Positions 1 through 8,166 of a stretch of DNA of 18,933 nt are shown here, in pieces. The stretch's first letter is position 1; each line of letters opens with the position of its first letter. The notes beneath the pieces were generated by a model. The model was not told the DNA's origin. It did not search any database and worked only from the letters and a program-made list of their open reading frames with translations. Source of the stretch: Roseburia sp. CAG:303. GTDB lineage: Bacteria; Bacillota; Clostridia; Lachnospirales; Lachnospiraceae. The position numbers were made by a program, and so were the translations under genes. Location: the NCBI GenBank assembly GCA_000437755.1, contig FR900149.1, positions 37,427 to 56,359 of the forward strand. The letters are read 5' to 3'.

Positions 1-2923
1 CTGCTCTTCCGGATGTGGTTCTTTCATTGAAACTTTTGCGAAATCGCTGAATTATTCCGTACAGGATTTTGCAAAGGCCGCTTTATTTGCGAAGAACCCG
101 ACCGATCTTGGCACACGCTGTACCGTATTCATGAATTCTAATGTAAAGCAGGCACAGAAGGAAGGTGCTACCGTTGCCGATATCTCTGCCGGACTTGCCT
201 ATTCCGTCATTAAAAATGCTTTATTCAAGGTTATCAAAGTAACGGATGCCAAAGAGTTCGGTAAAAAAGTCGTAGTCCAGGGCGGAACCTTCTACAACGA
301 TGCCGTCTTAAGAAGCTTCGAAAAGATTTCCGGTTGTGAGGCTGTACGCCCCGATATCGCAGGTATCATGGGTGCATTCGGTGCTGCATTAATTGCAAGG
401 GAACGTTGCAAAGGCAAAGTGACAACCATGCTGGGTATCGATAAAATTAATGCCATGGAATACTCCACTTCCCTCGCCAGATGTAAGGGCTGTACCAATA
501 ACTGTCTCCTTACCATCAACAAATTTTCCGGCGGTCGTCAGTTTATCAGCGGAAACCGTTGCGAAAAAGGTATCGGCAAAGAGAAAAACAAGGATAATGT
601 TCCAAACCTTTTTGCATACAAACTGAAACGTATCTTTGATTATGAACCTTTAACGGAAGATAAAGCCCCACGCGGCACTGTCGGAATTCCGCGTGTCCTG
701 AATATGTACGAAAACTTCCCGTTCTGGGCTGTTTTCTTCCGCAAGCTGGGATTCCGCGTGGTTCTTTCCCCGCAGTCATCCAGAAAGATTTACGAGCTTG
801 GTATCGAATCCATTCCGAGTGAATCCGAATGTTATCCTGCTAAACTCGCACACGGACATATCGAATGGCTGATTAAAAATGATATTAAATTTATCTGGTA
901 TCCTTGTATTCCTTATGAACGCAACGAAACACCGGATTCCAACAACCATTATAACTGCCCTATCGTTACTTCCTATGCGGAAAACATCAAGAATAATGTC
1001 GAAGAACTGGAACATATTAAATTCTTAAATCCTTTTATGGCTCTTACAAACGTGGAAACCGTTTCTTCCAGACTGGTTGATATCTTTACGGAAGAATTCA
1101 ATATTCCAAAGGATGAGATTTTAAATGCTTCCGCCGCAGGCTGGAAAGCCATGGAAGATGCTCGCCGTGACATTATGGCAAAAGGCGAGGAAACTCTGAA
1201 GTATCTGGAAGAAAATAACCGTCACGGAATCGTTCTTGCCGGAAGACCTTACCATATCGATCCGGAAATCAACCACGGTATTCCGGAACTGATTACCTCT
1301 TACGGTATTGCCGTTCTGACCGAGGACAGTATTTCACATCTTGCAAATGTAGAGCGTCCGCTTATTGTCATGGATCAGTGGATGTACCACTCAAGACTCT
1401 ATCGTGCGGCAAATTATGTGAAAACAAGGGATGATCTGGATCTTATCCAGCTGAACTCTTTTGGCTGCGGTCTGGATGCCGTTACCTGCGATTGCGTAAA
1501 TGATATTTTGACAAATTCTGGAAAAATATATACCGTATTAAAAATTGATGAAGTAAATAATCTTGGTGCGGCAAGAATAAGAATCCGCTCCCTGATCTCT
1601 GCCCTGCGTGTCCGTAAGGAGAATCATATACAGCGGAAAATCCGGCCGGCAAATGTCGAAAAACAGGAATTTACAAAGGAAATGCGTGATGAGGGATATA
1701 CCATCCTTGTACCGCAGATGACACCTATTCACTTTGATTTACTCGGACCGGCCTTAAAAGCCTGCGGACTGAATATTGTGATGCTGCAGTCTGATACGGA
1801 CAGCCCTGATTATAAGGAAAAATGCCGGAATGCCGTTGATATCGGATTAAAATATGTAAATAATGATGCCTGCTATCCTTCCCTGATTGTTGTCGGTATG
1901 ATGATGGATGCCGTTCTTTCCGGTAAATACGATGTAAACAAGCTTGCTATCATCATGACACAGACGGGCGGTGGCTGTCGTGCTTCTAACTATGTTGGAT
2001 TTATCAGGCGTGCCTTACAGAAAGCCGGATATCCTCAGATTCCTGTTATCTCTTTAAGTGTACAGGGACTTGAGTCCAACAGCGGATTCCAATACACCCC
2101 TGAAATGGTTGTAAAAGGAGTACAGGCTTTGATATACGGGGATGTCTTTATGCGCTGCCTGTATCGTATGCGCCCATATGAAATCAATGCGGGAAGTGCG
2201 GATGAATTACATGAAAAATGGAAAACCACCTGTATCCGCCAGCTTGAAAAACCTGGTTTCCATATGGGGGAATTCCGAAAAAACCTTACCGCTATTATTG
2301 AAGAGTTTGACCGGCTTCCAATCCATGAGGACATGAAGAAGCCGCGTGTCGGCATCGTTGGTGAAATCCTTGTAAAATTCCTTCCGTCTGCCAATAATTA
2401 TCTGGTAGAACTCTTAGAGGCGGAAGGTGCGGAAGCCGTCATGCCTGATTTGCTTGACTTCTTCTACTACTGTTTCTATAACAATAATTTCAAAGCGGAT
2501 TACCTTGGAATGAAGAAAAAGGCAAAACATCTTGCAAATCTCGGAATCTCTGCCCTGAATTATATCCGCAGACCTGTCATCAAAGCCTGCAAAAAGAGCA
2601 AACACTTTACTCCGCCTTCGGATATCCGTGAACTTGCAAAAATGGCAGAACCTATTGTATCTCTTGGAAACCAGACCGGTGAAGGATGGTTCCTGACCGG
2701 CGAAATGCTGGAGCTGATTCATACAGGTGTTCCTAATATTGTCTGCGCCCAGCCGTTTGGCTGCCTTCCAAACCATGTGGTTGGAAAAGGTGTTATTAAA
2801 AACCTTAGAAAACAATATCCAAAAGCAAATATTGTTGCCGTAGACTATGATCCTGGTGCCAGTGAAGTAAACCAGTTAAACCGTATCAAGTTAATGCTTG
2901 CTACCGCAAATAAATTATTATAA
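1..2923 (+). CDS. 2-hydroxyacyl-CoA dehydratase / activase fusion protein (5' end outside window)
   Basis: This is the C-terminal part (973 codons, reading frame starting at base 2) of a very large fusion combining an ASKHA-type activase (BadF/BadG/BcrA/BcrD family) with DUF2229 and HgdB-like dehydratase regions. The frame is open to the left edge and begins with CSSGCGSFIE, the GCGSFIE signature of the activase half, so the ATG at 131 is internal. Paired cysteines follow: CKGCTNNC (bases 482-505) and GNRCEKG (551-571), plausible Fe-S ligands. Later come ECYPAKLAHGH, NDACYPS, TGGGCRASNY and, near the end, QPFGCLPNH (about 2749-2775), all Cys motifs of the dehydratase-like part. Known activases use ATP to drive an electron into a dehydratase Fe-S cluster. 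The substrate of this long single-chain family is not known to me. Family members are about 1400 aa, so roughly 450 N-terminal residues are missing. It converges on the hydrolase gene and ends just before the shared hairpin. Confidence 0.88.
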   Translation, partial: CSSGCGSFIETFAKSLNYSVQDFAKAALFAKNPTDLGTRCTVFMNSNVKQAQKEGATVADISAGLAYSVIKNALFKVIKVTDAKEFGKKVVVQGGTFYNDAVLRSFEKISGCEAVRPDIAGIMGAFGAALIARERCKGKVTTMLGIDKINAMEYSTSLARCKGCTNNCLLTINKFSGGRQFISGNRCEKGIGKEKNKDNVPNLFAYKLKRIFDYEPLTEDKAPRGTVGIPRVLNMYENFPFWAVFFRKLGFRVVLSPQSSRKIYELGIESIPSESECYPAKLAHGHIEWLIKNDIKFIWYPCIPYERNETPDSNNHYNCPIVTSYAENIKNNVEELEHIKFLNPFMALTNVETVSSRLVDIFTEEFNIPKDEILNASAAGWKAMEDARRDIMAKGEETLKYLEENNRHGIVLAGRPYHIDPEINHGIPELITSYGIAVLTEDSISHLANVERPLIVMDQWMYHSRLYRAANYVKTRDDLDLIQLNSFGCGLDAVTCDCVNDILTNSGKIYTVLKIDEVNNLGAARIRIRSLISALRVRKENHIQRKIRPANVEKQEFTKEMRDEGYTILVPQMTPIHFDLLGPALKACGLNIVMLQSDTDSPDYKEKCRNAVDIGLKYVNNDACYPSLIVVGMMMDAVLSGKYDVNKLAIIMTQTGGGCRASNYVGFIRRALQKAGYPQIPVISLSVQGLESNSGFQYTPEMVVKGVQALIYGDVFMRCLYRMRPYEINAGSADELHEKWKTTCIRQLEKPGFHMGEFRKNLTAIIEEFDRLPIHEDMKKPRVGIVGEILVKFLPSANNYLVELLEAEGAEAVMPDLLDFFYYCFYNNNFKADYLGMKKKAKHLANLGISALNYIRRPVIKACKKSKHFTPPSDIRELAKMAEPIVSLGNQTGEGWFLTGEMLELIHTGVPNIVCAQPFGCLPNHVVGKGVIKNLRKQYPKANIVAVDYDPGASEVNQLNRIKLMLATANKLL

Positions 2924-2993
2924 ATCGGGTAGGAGGTAAATAAAATAATTATTTCCCTCCTACCCGATAATAATTATTTACCTCCTACCCGAT
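2924..2993. terminator. Bidirectional hairpin terminator with a duplicated right arm
   Basis: The left arm (2924-2943, starting directly after the TAA of the + gene) begins ATCGGGTAGGAGG and can pair with two different right arms. With 2949-2968 it forms 13 bp, one T/C mismatch, then 6 bp around a 5-nt loop. With 2974-2993 it forms 20 perfect base pairs around a 30-nt loop. The two foldings exclude each other. The element lies between converging genes whose stop codons flank it at 2923 and 3019, so it probably stops both transcripts. No uninterrupted U tract follows on either strand, although both flanks are very AT-rich (TATTCTGTTTATTT on +, TTTATAATAATTT on -). The terminator role is inferred from position and stem strength. 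Confidence 0.8.
2944..2993. repeat. 25-bp perfect-phase tandem duplication (right arm of terminator)
   Basis: Bases 2944-2968 and 2969-2993 are the same 25-bp unit (starting AATAATTATTT and ending CCTCCTACCCGAT) placed head to tail. They differ only at one base (C at 2955, A at 2980). The A copy restores full complementarity to the left arm at T2937, while the C copy leaves a mismatch. The unit is exactly the loop-distal arm plus its AT-rich lead-in, so the second arm of the hairpin arose by local duplication. Confidence 0.9.
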
Positions 2994-3026
2994 TATTCTG
3001 TTTATTTATTCTGTTTATTTATTCTG
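2993..3026. repeat. 13-bp tandem repeat, about 2.6 copies
   Basis: TTATTCTG begins at 2993, 3006 and 3019, giving a 13-bp period with unit TTATTCTGTTTAT. The third copy runs into the last codons and stop (3019-3021) of the hydrolase gene. The most likely cause is replication slippage in the AT-rich space behind the hairpin. No function is evident. Confidence 0.75.
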
Positions 3027-6000
3027 CTTTTTTCTTTTTCTTTAATGACACTGCCACAATTCCAAGTGAAACGGCTGCAGCTGCGGCAAGCGGTGCAACT
3101 GGTGCGGTATCACCTGTCTTTGTGCTTCCACCTGCTGTCTTGTTTTCACCCTTTGCTGTTGTTGTATCATTCTTTGCTGTCTGGCCAATCTGTCCGGCTG
3201 TTGTGCTGTTTCCGGCATTGTCATTCTTTCCGGCATCATTATCTTTCCCGGCAGTATCGTCTTTTCCAGTGCTGTCATCCTTTCCGGTAGCATCGTCTTT
3301 TCCGGTGCTGTCATCTTTTCCTCCATCATCCGGTGTTGTTTCCGGCATATATACCTTGATATAGGAAAGATTCAGGCATTTTGTTGCATCCGGTGATGTT
3401 ACATCAAGATTTAATTCACCATCTGTTACCGTTACATCTGCAGTTACCGCTGTATTTGTACCTGCCTTTTCAATCACGGTATTTCCTTCTGCTGATACGA
3501 TAGGATCCTTTGAAACGCCCCATGGATCTGCGAAATACATTTCTACCTTATAAGTTCCGTCCGGCACTTCAAACGCATAGCTTAATTTTCTGTTCATGCC
3601 GCTTTCCCACTGATTCTTTGTATAACGGTTTGTCAATGTCTTATCACTTTCATCCGTTATCGATGTATTGGTTTCAAAGGTCCATGTATTATCCGTAAAT
3701 ACTGCTTTCGTCATAGCTGAATTGTTTGTTACCTCTCCATTCTTTAATGGATTTGATATGGTATCTACAATTCCCCATTTCTTTCCGGTTACCGGATCGA
3801 CTCCATATGCCTGGTCTGTCACACCATTATATACACCGAATAAATCGCCCTCTGACAATGTAGTTACATCGTAGTCACCACAGTTTACAAAGTATGCAAG
3901 CTTCTTATCAACATCTTTCCTGCTGTCCGCATCCGTTTCCTTCTGAATATTTACTGTATAATCCTCGGATGTTTCCATATCTTCTGCATAAACAGTATAG
4001 GTCAGTGTAATAAAGTTATTTTTGCTTAAATCTACGGTGTATGGCTGTGTTTCTTTTACAACAGCACCATTTACTCTTACATATCCGTACTCCGAAGCAA
4101 TTTTTGCTGTCAAATCAACACTTGTAACATCCTTGCCTACGGAAATGGTATAACTCTTATCATCTGCTTTTGTTACGGTTCCTTCAGATGAAGTTAATTC
4201 AAGGCTGGTATCTGTGCTGTATGCTTTTGTCATATAGATGAAATTGTATACGGCTGCGGAATCTTCATCTGCTTTTCCACTTTCAAACTTCACATCTACC
4301 TTAGTCTTATCACCGATCATATCTGCTGATACCGGAATTCTTACGGTATACTCATCGGTATCGGAAACGGCTGCCCTTGCCTTTGAGAAGGAAAGAACTT
4401 CATCATAAACAACGCTGCCATCAACAGAGATTTTAATGGATTTTCCTTCATCTGCACCGCGGAAGGTTACTTCAAGCACATTCTCCTCATTTGGAGCAGT
4501 CTTCATTGTATAAATGAAATATCCGCCTGCCTTCGCATATCTGCTTGTTCCATCGGATGTCTGTCCGACAGAATTGCTTTCCTGCATATTATGATCTTCA
4601 TCATTTTCATACTGACCATAACCAGGCTGTACTACATCCTGCTTTGCATTTTCAAATCTTGCAGTTTCTTTGTCCTTTAAGTACTTTGTTACATTAAATG
4701 CACCTGAATTTGCTGTGTAGTTAAAGTAAATTCCATATCTCTGTGTATGCTGGCTGTAATGCGGTACAAAAGTAAGATTTGCATCTGTATTCTCCAGAGT
4801 CCATTCGAGTGCCCCCTCTGTTTTTACAAGATTGTTGTTAATATTCTTCATAAAGTCGCTTACAGAACCGTTCAGAACAGAGATATTCTCCGTACCATCA
4901 CTGATATATTCTTCTTCAATTAATTTGGAAGCCGGAATGGATACGCTTACACCTGTGGTTGTCTGCTTCATATCTGTACTTCCAAGCTCTGCACTTAATA
5001 CGATCGGACCATATTTGAATGCGTATACACTCTCGCCATCCGGAAGGTTATATGCCTTGATTTCCATTGGAAGTGTAATCTCTACTTCATCCCCGTCATT
5101 CAGCCCGGAAACCACTGCATAGCCGGCTTCATTCTGGTATTCTGCTTCAACTCCGTTGACGGTTATGGTTGTGGTTGCATCTACTGCCAGCCAGTCAGGA
5201 AGACGGAAGCCGACAGAACTATTTATACTTTCAGAACCATCCAGTGTATTTACCACAAACTGCACGGTATCACTTTCCGGAATATCTGCTGTCTGTGTAA
5301 TCTTAATATTCTTTGAAGTGTCAGTAAGTACAGAGCTTAAATACTGATTTACAAGCACTTTATCCTCGGTCCTGTAATAAATGGCATTGCCAAGCTTGGT
5401 AAAGTTTTCCATACCACTTCCGGTACAGCACCAAAAACTCTGTGTTTCCGTTCCGTATACCTTAAAATATCCGGATGCCATCGGCTGGAAATAAGTTGTC
5501 ATGCCTGTCTCTGGATTCTGGGCAGAAAGAATGGTATTATAGAAGGTATTTTCATAGTAATCTGCATATTTCTTATCACCGGTTACCATGTATAATGCCT
5601 TTGCAAGCTTTAACATATTATAAGCATTACAGGTCTCACAGTTACAGTTTGTTCTCTCTGCATCCAGCACATGATCCGCACCGAAATGCTCCCATTCACT
5701 GTTATCACCGGTAATATAGGTATGATTCTCCAGTACCATATCGAAAAACTTCTCTGCGTAAGTCAGATATGCGCTGGCATCAACTTCTTCTCCATTGATT
5801 ACCTTTCCGTTTGTTGTCACATAGCGGTTGATTGCCCCCAGAAATTTCGGAATCGTTGTATTTGCATGCTTGTTGTTCAATGCATTATCCGCACCTGCCG
5901 CTACGGTCTTAAACAGGCTGTCCTCGTCAAATACATGTGCTGCTACTGCATATTTATCATTCTGTGTAACTGCATATAATTCATACAGGCAATCGTTCAT

Positions 6001-7341
6001 TCCGCCGTATTCAATGCCAAGCACACGGTTTCTTGTTGCCGTATCCCATCCGGCTGCCCTGTCATAAATCCAGTCGCCCAGTGCTTCTGCGGTTTCCAGT
6101 GCAGTCTGATTTCCGGTATATTTATAAGTATCTACAAGTCCTGCCAGTATCTTATGCATGGTATACCATGGTACCCATGACTGTGTTCCGATATTGGTAA
6201 GACCTTTTTCTACATTGTCAAACTGTGCTTCCGGATTGGATTTATCCGGTAATGTTGCACCAAAGATGTAACCGGTTCCCAGTGCGTCCTGGCATTCTTT
6301 TAATCCGTCAATGATATATTCGAGTTTTTCCGCTACTTCTGCTTTTCTTTCATCCGTATCCGGAAGCTCTGCAACTGCCTGTGCCATAGCTGTCAGATAA
6401 TGTCCCATGGTATGTCCGCCAATTAAGGTATTCTCCCATCCGTCATATCTGGTTGCACCCTGCATATCCAGTCCTGCTGTTTCCCTGAATCCTGCAAGCA
6501 GTCTGTCACTGTCAAGGGAAAGCATATATGCAATATCTTTTTCCTCCGCATTTGTCAGGTATGCGTCTGTAACATCCACATCGGAAAGGTCATATGCTGC
6601 AATTCCTTCGATGGTTTCATCCGCATTATCATCATCGCCCGGTGTTACATCCGGTGTTGTCACGTCGCCAAAATAAATCTTAATATAGGAAAGATTGATA
6701 CATAAAGATTCGGAAGTAATATCCAGATTCAACTCGCCATCTTTTACTTCTACCACTGCCTGTTCTGCAGTGCCTGCGATTGCACCATTGATGACTACAT
6801 TACCTTCAGCTTCAACATCCGGTGTCTGGGAAACGCCCCACGGATCTGCAAAATACATCTCAACCGTATATGTACCGTTTGGAAGTTCAAATGCATAATG
6901 TAAATTTCTTGCAATTCCATTTTCAAACTGGTTCTTTGTGTACCGGTTTGTTGACTTCTTATCTGCACCATCCGCAATCGCTGCATCCGTCTCAAACGGC
7001 CATGTATTATCTGTATAAGCTGCATCTGTGATTGCCGCATTCGGTGCTGTTCCGTTCTTAAGAGGATTTGAAACAGAATCTACAATACCCCATTTCTTAC
7101 CTGTTACCACATCTGCCTGATATGCCTGATCTGTTACACTGTTATACTGGCCAAACAAATCGCCTGCTGATAAGGTTGTTACATCATAGTCACCGCAATC
7201 TACAAAATAAGCAAGTTTGCTGTCAACATTTGTTCTGCTCTCCTCTGCATGAACAGATAACGGAGCCCAGTTCACGGACTGGACACCCATAGCAGATATT
7301 AATGCCAAAGCAGTTCCTTTCATCACATTCTTCTTCTTCAT
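3019..7341 (-). CDS. Secreted, cell-wall-anchored DUF1680 glycoside hydrolase (GH127/GH146-type, probable beta-L-arabinofuranosidase)
   Basis: A 1440-aa modular surface enzyme. Order: signal peptide (1-32, VHA-EE cleavage); malectin-like module (about 41-226); acidic Pro/Asp linker; DUF1680 alpha-barrel catalytic region (about 248-890); DUF6805-like beta domain (about 895-1040); cadherin-like beta-sandwich (about 1041-1136); second malectin-like module (about 1147-1332); Gly-Lys-Asp hexapeptide linker (1338-1380); KTGD sorting motif (1408-1411), hydrophobic stretch and KKKKK tail. The catalytic signature is visible: E569-T-C571 and adjacent C638-C639, matching acid/base Glu, nucleophile Cys and Zn-binding Cys in characterised GH127 enzymes, with E551 in an ExFG context as the likely Zn ligand. 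Such enzymes release L-arabinofuranose from plant glycans or glycoproteins. The exact linkage cannot be read here. SD AAAGGAG lies 7 nt before the ATG. It is monocistronic, with no transporter or regulator beside it. Confidence 0.88.
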   Translation of the reverse strand: MKKKNVMKGTALALISAMGVQSVNWAPLSVHAEESRTNVDSKLAYFVDCGDYDVTTLSAGDLFGQYNSVTDQAYQADVVTGKKWGIVDSVSNPLKNGTAPNAAITDAAYTDNTWPFETDAAIADGADKKSTNRYTKNQFENGIARNLHYAFELPNGTYTVEMYFADPWGVSQTPDVEAEGNVVINGAIAGTAEQAVVEVKDGELNLDITSESLCINLSYIKIYFGDVTTPDVTPGDDDNADETIEGIAAYDLSDVDVTDAYLTNAEEKDIAYMLSLDSDRLLAGFRETAGLDMQGATRYDGWENTLIGGHTMGHYLTAMAQAVAELPDTDERKAEVAEKLEYIIDGLKECQDALGTGYIFGATLPDKSNPEAQFDNVEKGLTNIGTQSWVPWYTMHKILAGLVDTYKYTGNQTALETAEALGDWIYDRAAGWDTATRNRVLGIEYGGMNDCLYELYAVTQNDKYAVAAHVFDEDSLFKTVAAGADNALNNKHANTTIPKFLGAINRYVTTNGKVINGEEVDASAYLTYAEKFFDMVLENHTYITGDNSEWEHFGADHVLDAERTNCNCETCNAYNMLKLAKALYMVTGDKKYADYYENTFYNTILSAQNPETGMTTYFQPMASGYFKVYGTETQSFWCCTGSGMENFTKLGNAIYYRTEDKVLVNQYLSSVLTDTSKNIKITQTADIPESDTVQFVVNTLDGSESINSSVGFRLPDWLAVDATTTITVNGVEAEYQNEAGYAVVSGLNDGDEVEITLPMEIKAYNLPDGESVYAFKYGPIVLSAELGSTDMKQTTTGVSVSIPASKLIEEEYISDGTENISVLNGSVSDFMKNINNNLVKTEGALEWTLENTDANLTFVPHYSQHTQRYGIYFNYTANSGAFNVTKYLKDKETARFENAKQDVVQPGYGQYENDEDHNMQESNSVGQTSDGTSRYAKAGGYFIYTMKTAPNEENVLEVTFRGADEGKSIKISVDGSVVYDEVLSFSKARAAVSDTDEYTVRIPVSADMIGDKTKVDVKFESGKADEDSAAVYNFIYMTKAYSTDTSLELTSSEGTVTKADDKSYTISVGKDVTSVDLTAKIASEYGYVRVNGAVVKETQPYTVDLSKNNFITLTYTVYAEDMETSEDYTVNIQKETDADSRKDVDKKLAYFVNCGDYDVTTLSEGDLFGVYNGVTDQAYGVDPVTGKKWGIVDTISNPLKNGEVTNNSAMTKAVFTDNTWTFETNTSITDESDKTLTNRYTKNQWESGMNRKLSYAFEVPDGTYKVEMYFADPWGVSKDPIVSAEGNTVIEKAGTNTAVTADVTVTDGELNLDVTSPDATKCLNLSYIKVYMPETTPDDGGKDDSTGKDDATGKDDSTGKDDTAGKDNDAGKNDNAGNSTTAGQIGQTAKNDTTTAKGENKTAGGSTKTGDTAPVAPLAAAAAVSLGIVAVSLKKKKKAE
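3208..3324 (-). repeat. 18-bp in-frame repeats coding GKDD(S/A/T)(T/A) hexapeptides
   Basis: Residues 1340-1378 of the hydrolase are about six degenerate copies of GKDDST/GKDDAT/GKDDTA/GKDNDA/GKNDNA. The first four are the most regular. They form a charged, flexible spacer between the last folded module and the wall-sorting signal. Repeat number is likely to vary between strains by slippage. Confidence 0.8.
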
Positions 7342-7401
7342 AATGATTCTCCTTTTTTACTGTTTTGTGAAATATGCCTTCTTTTCCGTTCCACTTTCCT
7401 T

Positions 7402-7410
7402 ACTTTACCA
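7402..7410 (-). promoter_or_regulatory. Possible extended -10 box for the hydrolase gene
   Basis: On the minus strand TGGTAAAGT fits an extended -10 (TGnTAnAnT-like) 60 nt upstream of the ATG at 7341. No good -35 hexamer sits 16-18 nt upstream, so this would be a weak or activator-dependent promoter. The rest of the 112 bp between the ung terminator and the hydrolase start shows no riboswitch-like structure and no convincing operator. Confidence 0.3.
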
Positions 7411-7451
7411 CAATTTTTCACAATAATCACTACTAAAAAGTCTGAATAAGT

Positions 7452-7492
7452 GTAAAAAGGTTAGATTGTAACTCACAATCTAACCTTTTTAC
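7452..7492 (-). terminator. Intrinsic terminator after ung
   Basis: A near-perfect palindrome: arms 7452-7469 and 7475-7492 (18 bp, core GGTTAGATTGT) with a 5-nt loop. On the minus strand the stem begins inside the TAG of ung and its 3' side ends in TTTTT, the usual Rho-independent form. The A run on the opposite side would also allow some function on the + strand, but no + gene reaches it. It marks the end of the seven-gene operon starting at 13560. Confidence 0.92.
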
Positions 7493-8166
7493 TAAATATT
7501 TTCTATCTGCCAATCAATTGGCTGTATGCCATTCTCTTCTAAAAATGCATTTGCCCTGCTGAAATGTCTGCATCCGAAAAAACCACGATATGCGGATAAC
7601 GGACTTGGATGTGGTGCTTTTAACAGGAGATGCTTCGGATTATTAACGGAAGCCGCCTTATTCTGTGCCGGCTTTCCCCAAAGCATATATACAATCGGTC
7701 TGTCCTGTGTATTTACCGCCTGAATCACGGCATCCGTAAATTTTTCCCAGCCAATCCCCTGATGCGAATTTGCCTGGTGTGCTCTCACCGTCAGAACGGA
7801 GTTGAGCATTAAAACACCCTGTCTTGCCCATTTCTCCAGATATCCGTTATTTGGAATGTAGCATCCCAGATCATCATGAAGTTCTTTGTAAATATTAACC
7901 AGTGAAGGTGGTATCTCCACATCCGGCTTTACAGAGAAACACAGTCCATGTGCCTGTCCGTAATTATGATACGGATCCTGCCCGATAATTACTACTTTTA
8001 CCTCGGACAACGGGGTAAAATGAAACGCATTAAAAATATCGGCCGCCGGGGGAAATACCTGGGTACTATGATACTCATCCAGTACTTTTTTATATAACTG
8101 TGCATAATATGGCTTCTTAAACTCTTCCTGCATGGCTGGAAGCCAGTCATTTGCTAATCCAGACAT
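7492..8166 (-). CDS. ung: Uracil-DNA glycosylase, family 1
   Basis: A complete 224-aa family-1 uracil-DNA glycosylase, which removes uracil arising from cytosine deamination or dUTP incorporation and so starts base-excision repair. Diagnostic motifs are all present: the water-activating loop GQDPYH (62-67, catalytic D64), the uracil-binding LNSVLTVR stretch (121-128), and the DNA-intercalation loop HPSPLSAYRGF (186-196, with H186). Length is normal for the family. Its first 13 bases overlap the end of hisF, so it is probably translated by coupling. The nearest SD (AAGGAG) is 13 nt away, longer than ideal. It is the last gene of its operon, directly followed by a strong terminator. Repair has no obvious link to the histidine genes upstream. 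Confidence 0.97.
   Translation of the reverse strand: MSGLANDWLPAMQEEFKKPYYAQLYKKVLDEYHSTQVFPPAADIFNAFHFTPLSEVKVVIIGQDPYHNYGQAHGLCFSVKPDVEIPPSLVNIYKELHDDLGCYIPNNGYLEKWARQGVLMLNSVLTVRAHQANSHQGIGWEKFTDAVIQAVNTQDRPIVYMLWGKPAQNKAASVNNPKHLLLKAPHPSPLSAYRGFFGCRHFSRANAFLEENGIQPIDWQIENI

Noticed and set aside
7342..7451. Riboswitch or sugar-responsive operator in front of the hydrolase gene
   Set aside because: No long inverted repeat, no cre-like palindrome and no known riboswitch core could be recognised; only a weak extended -10 is visible.
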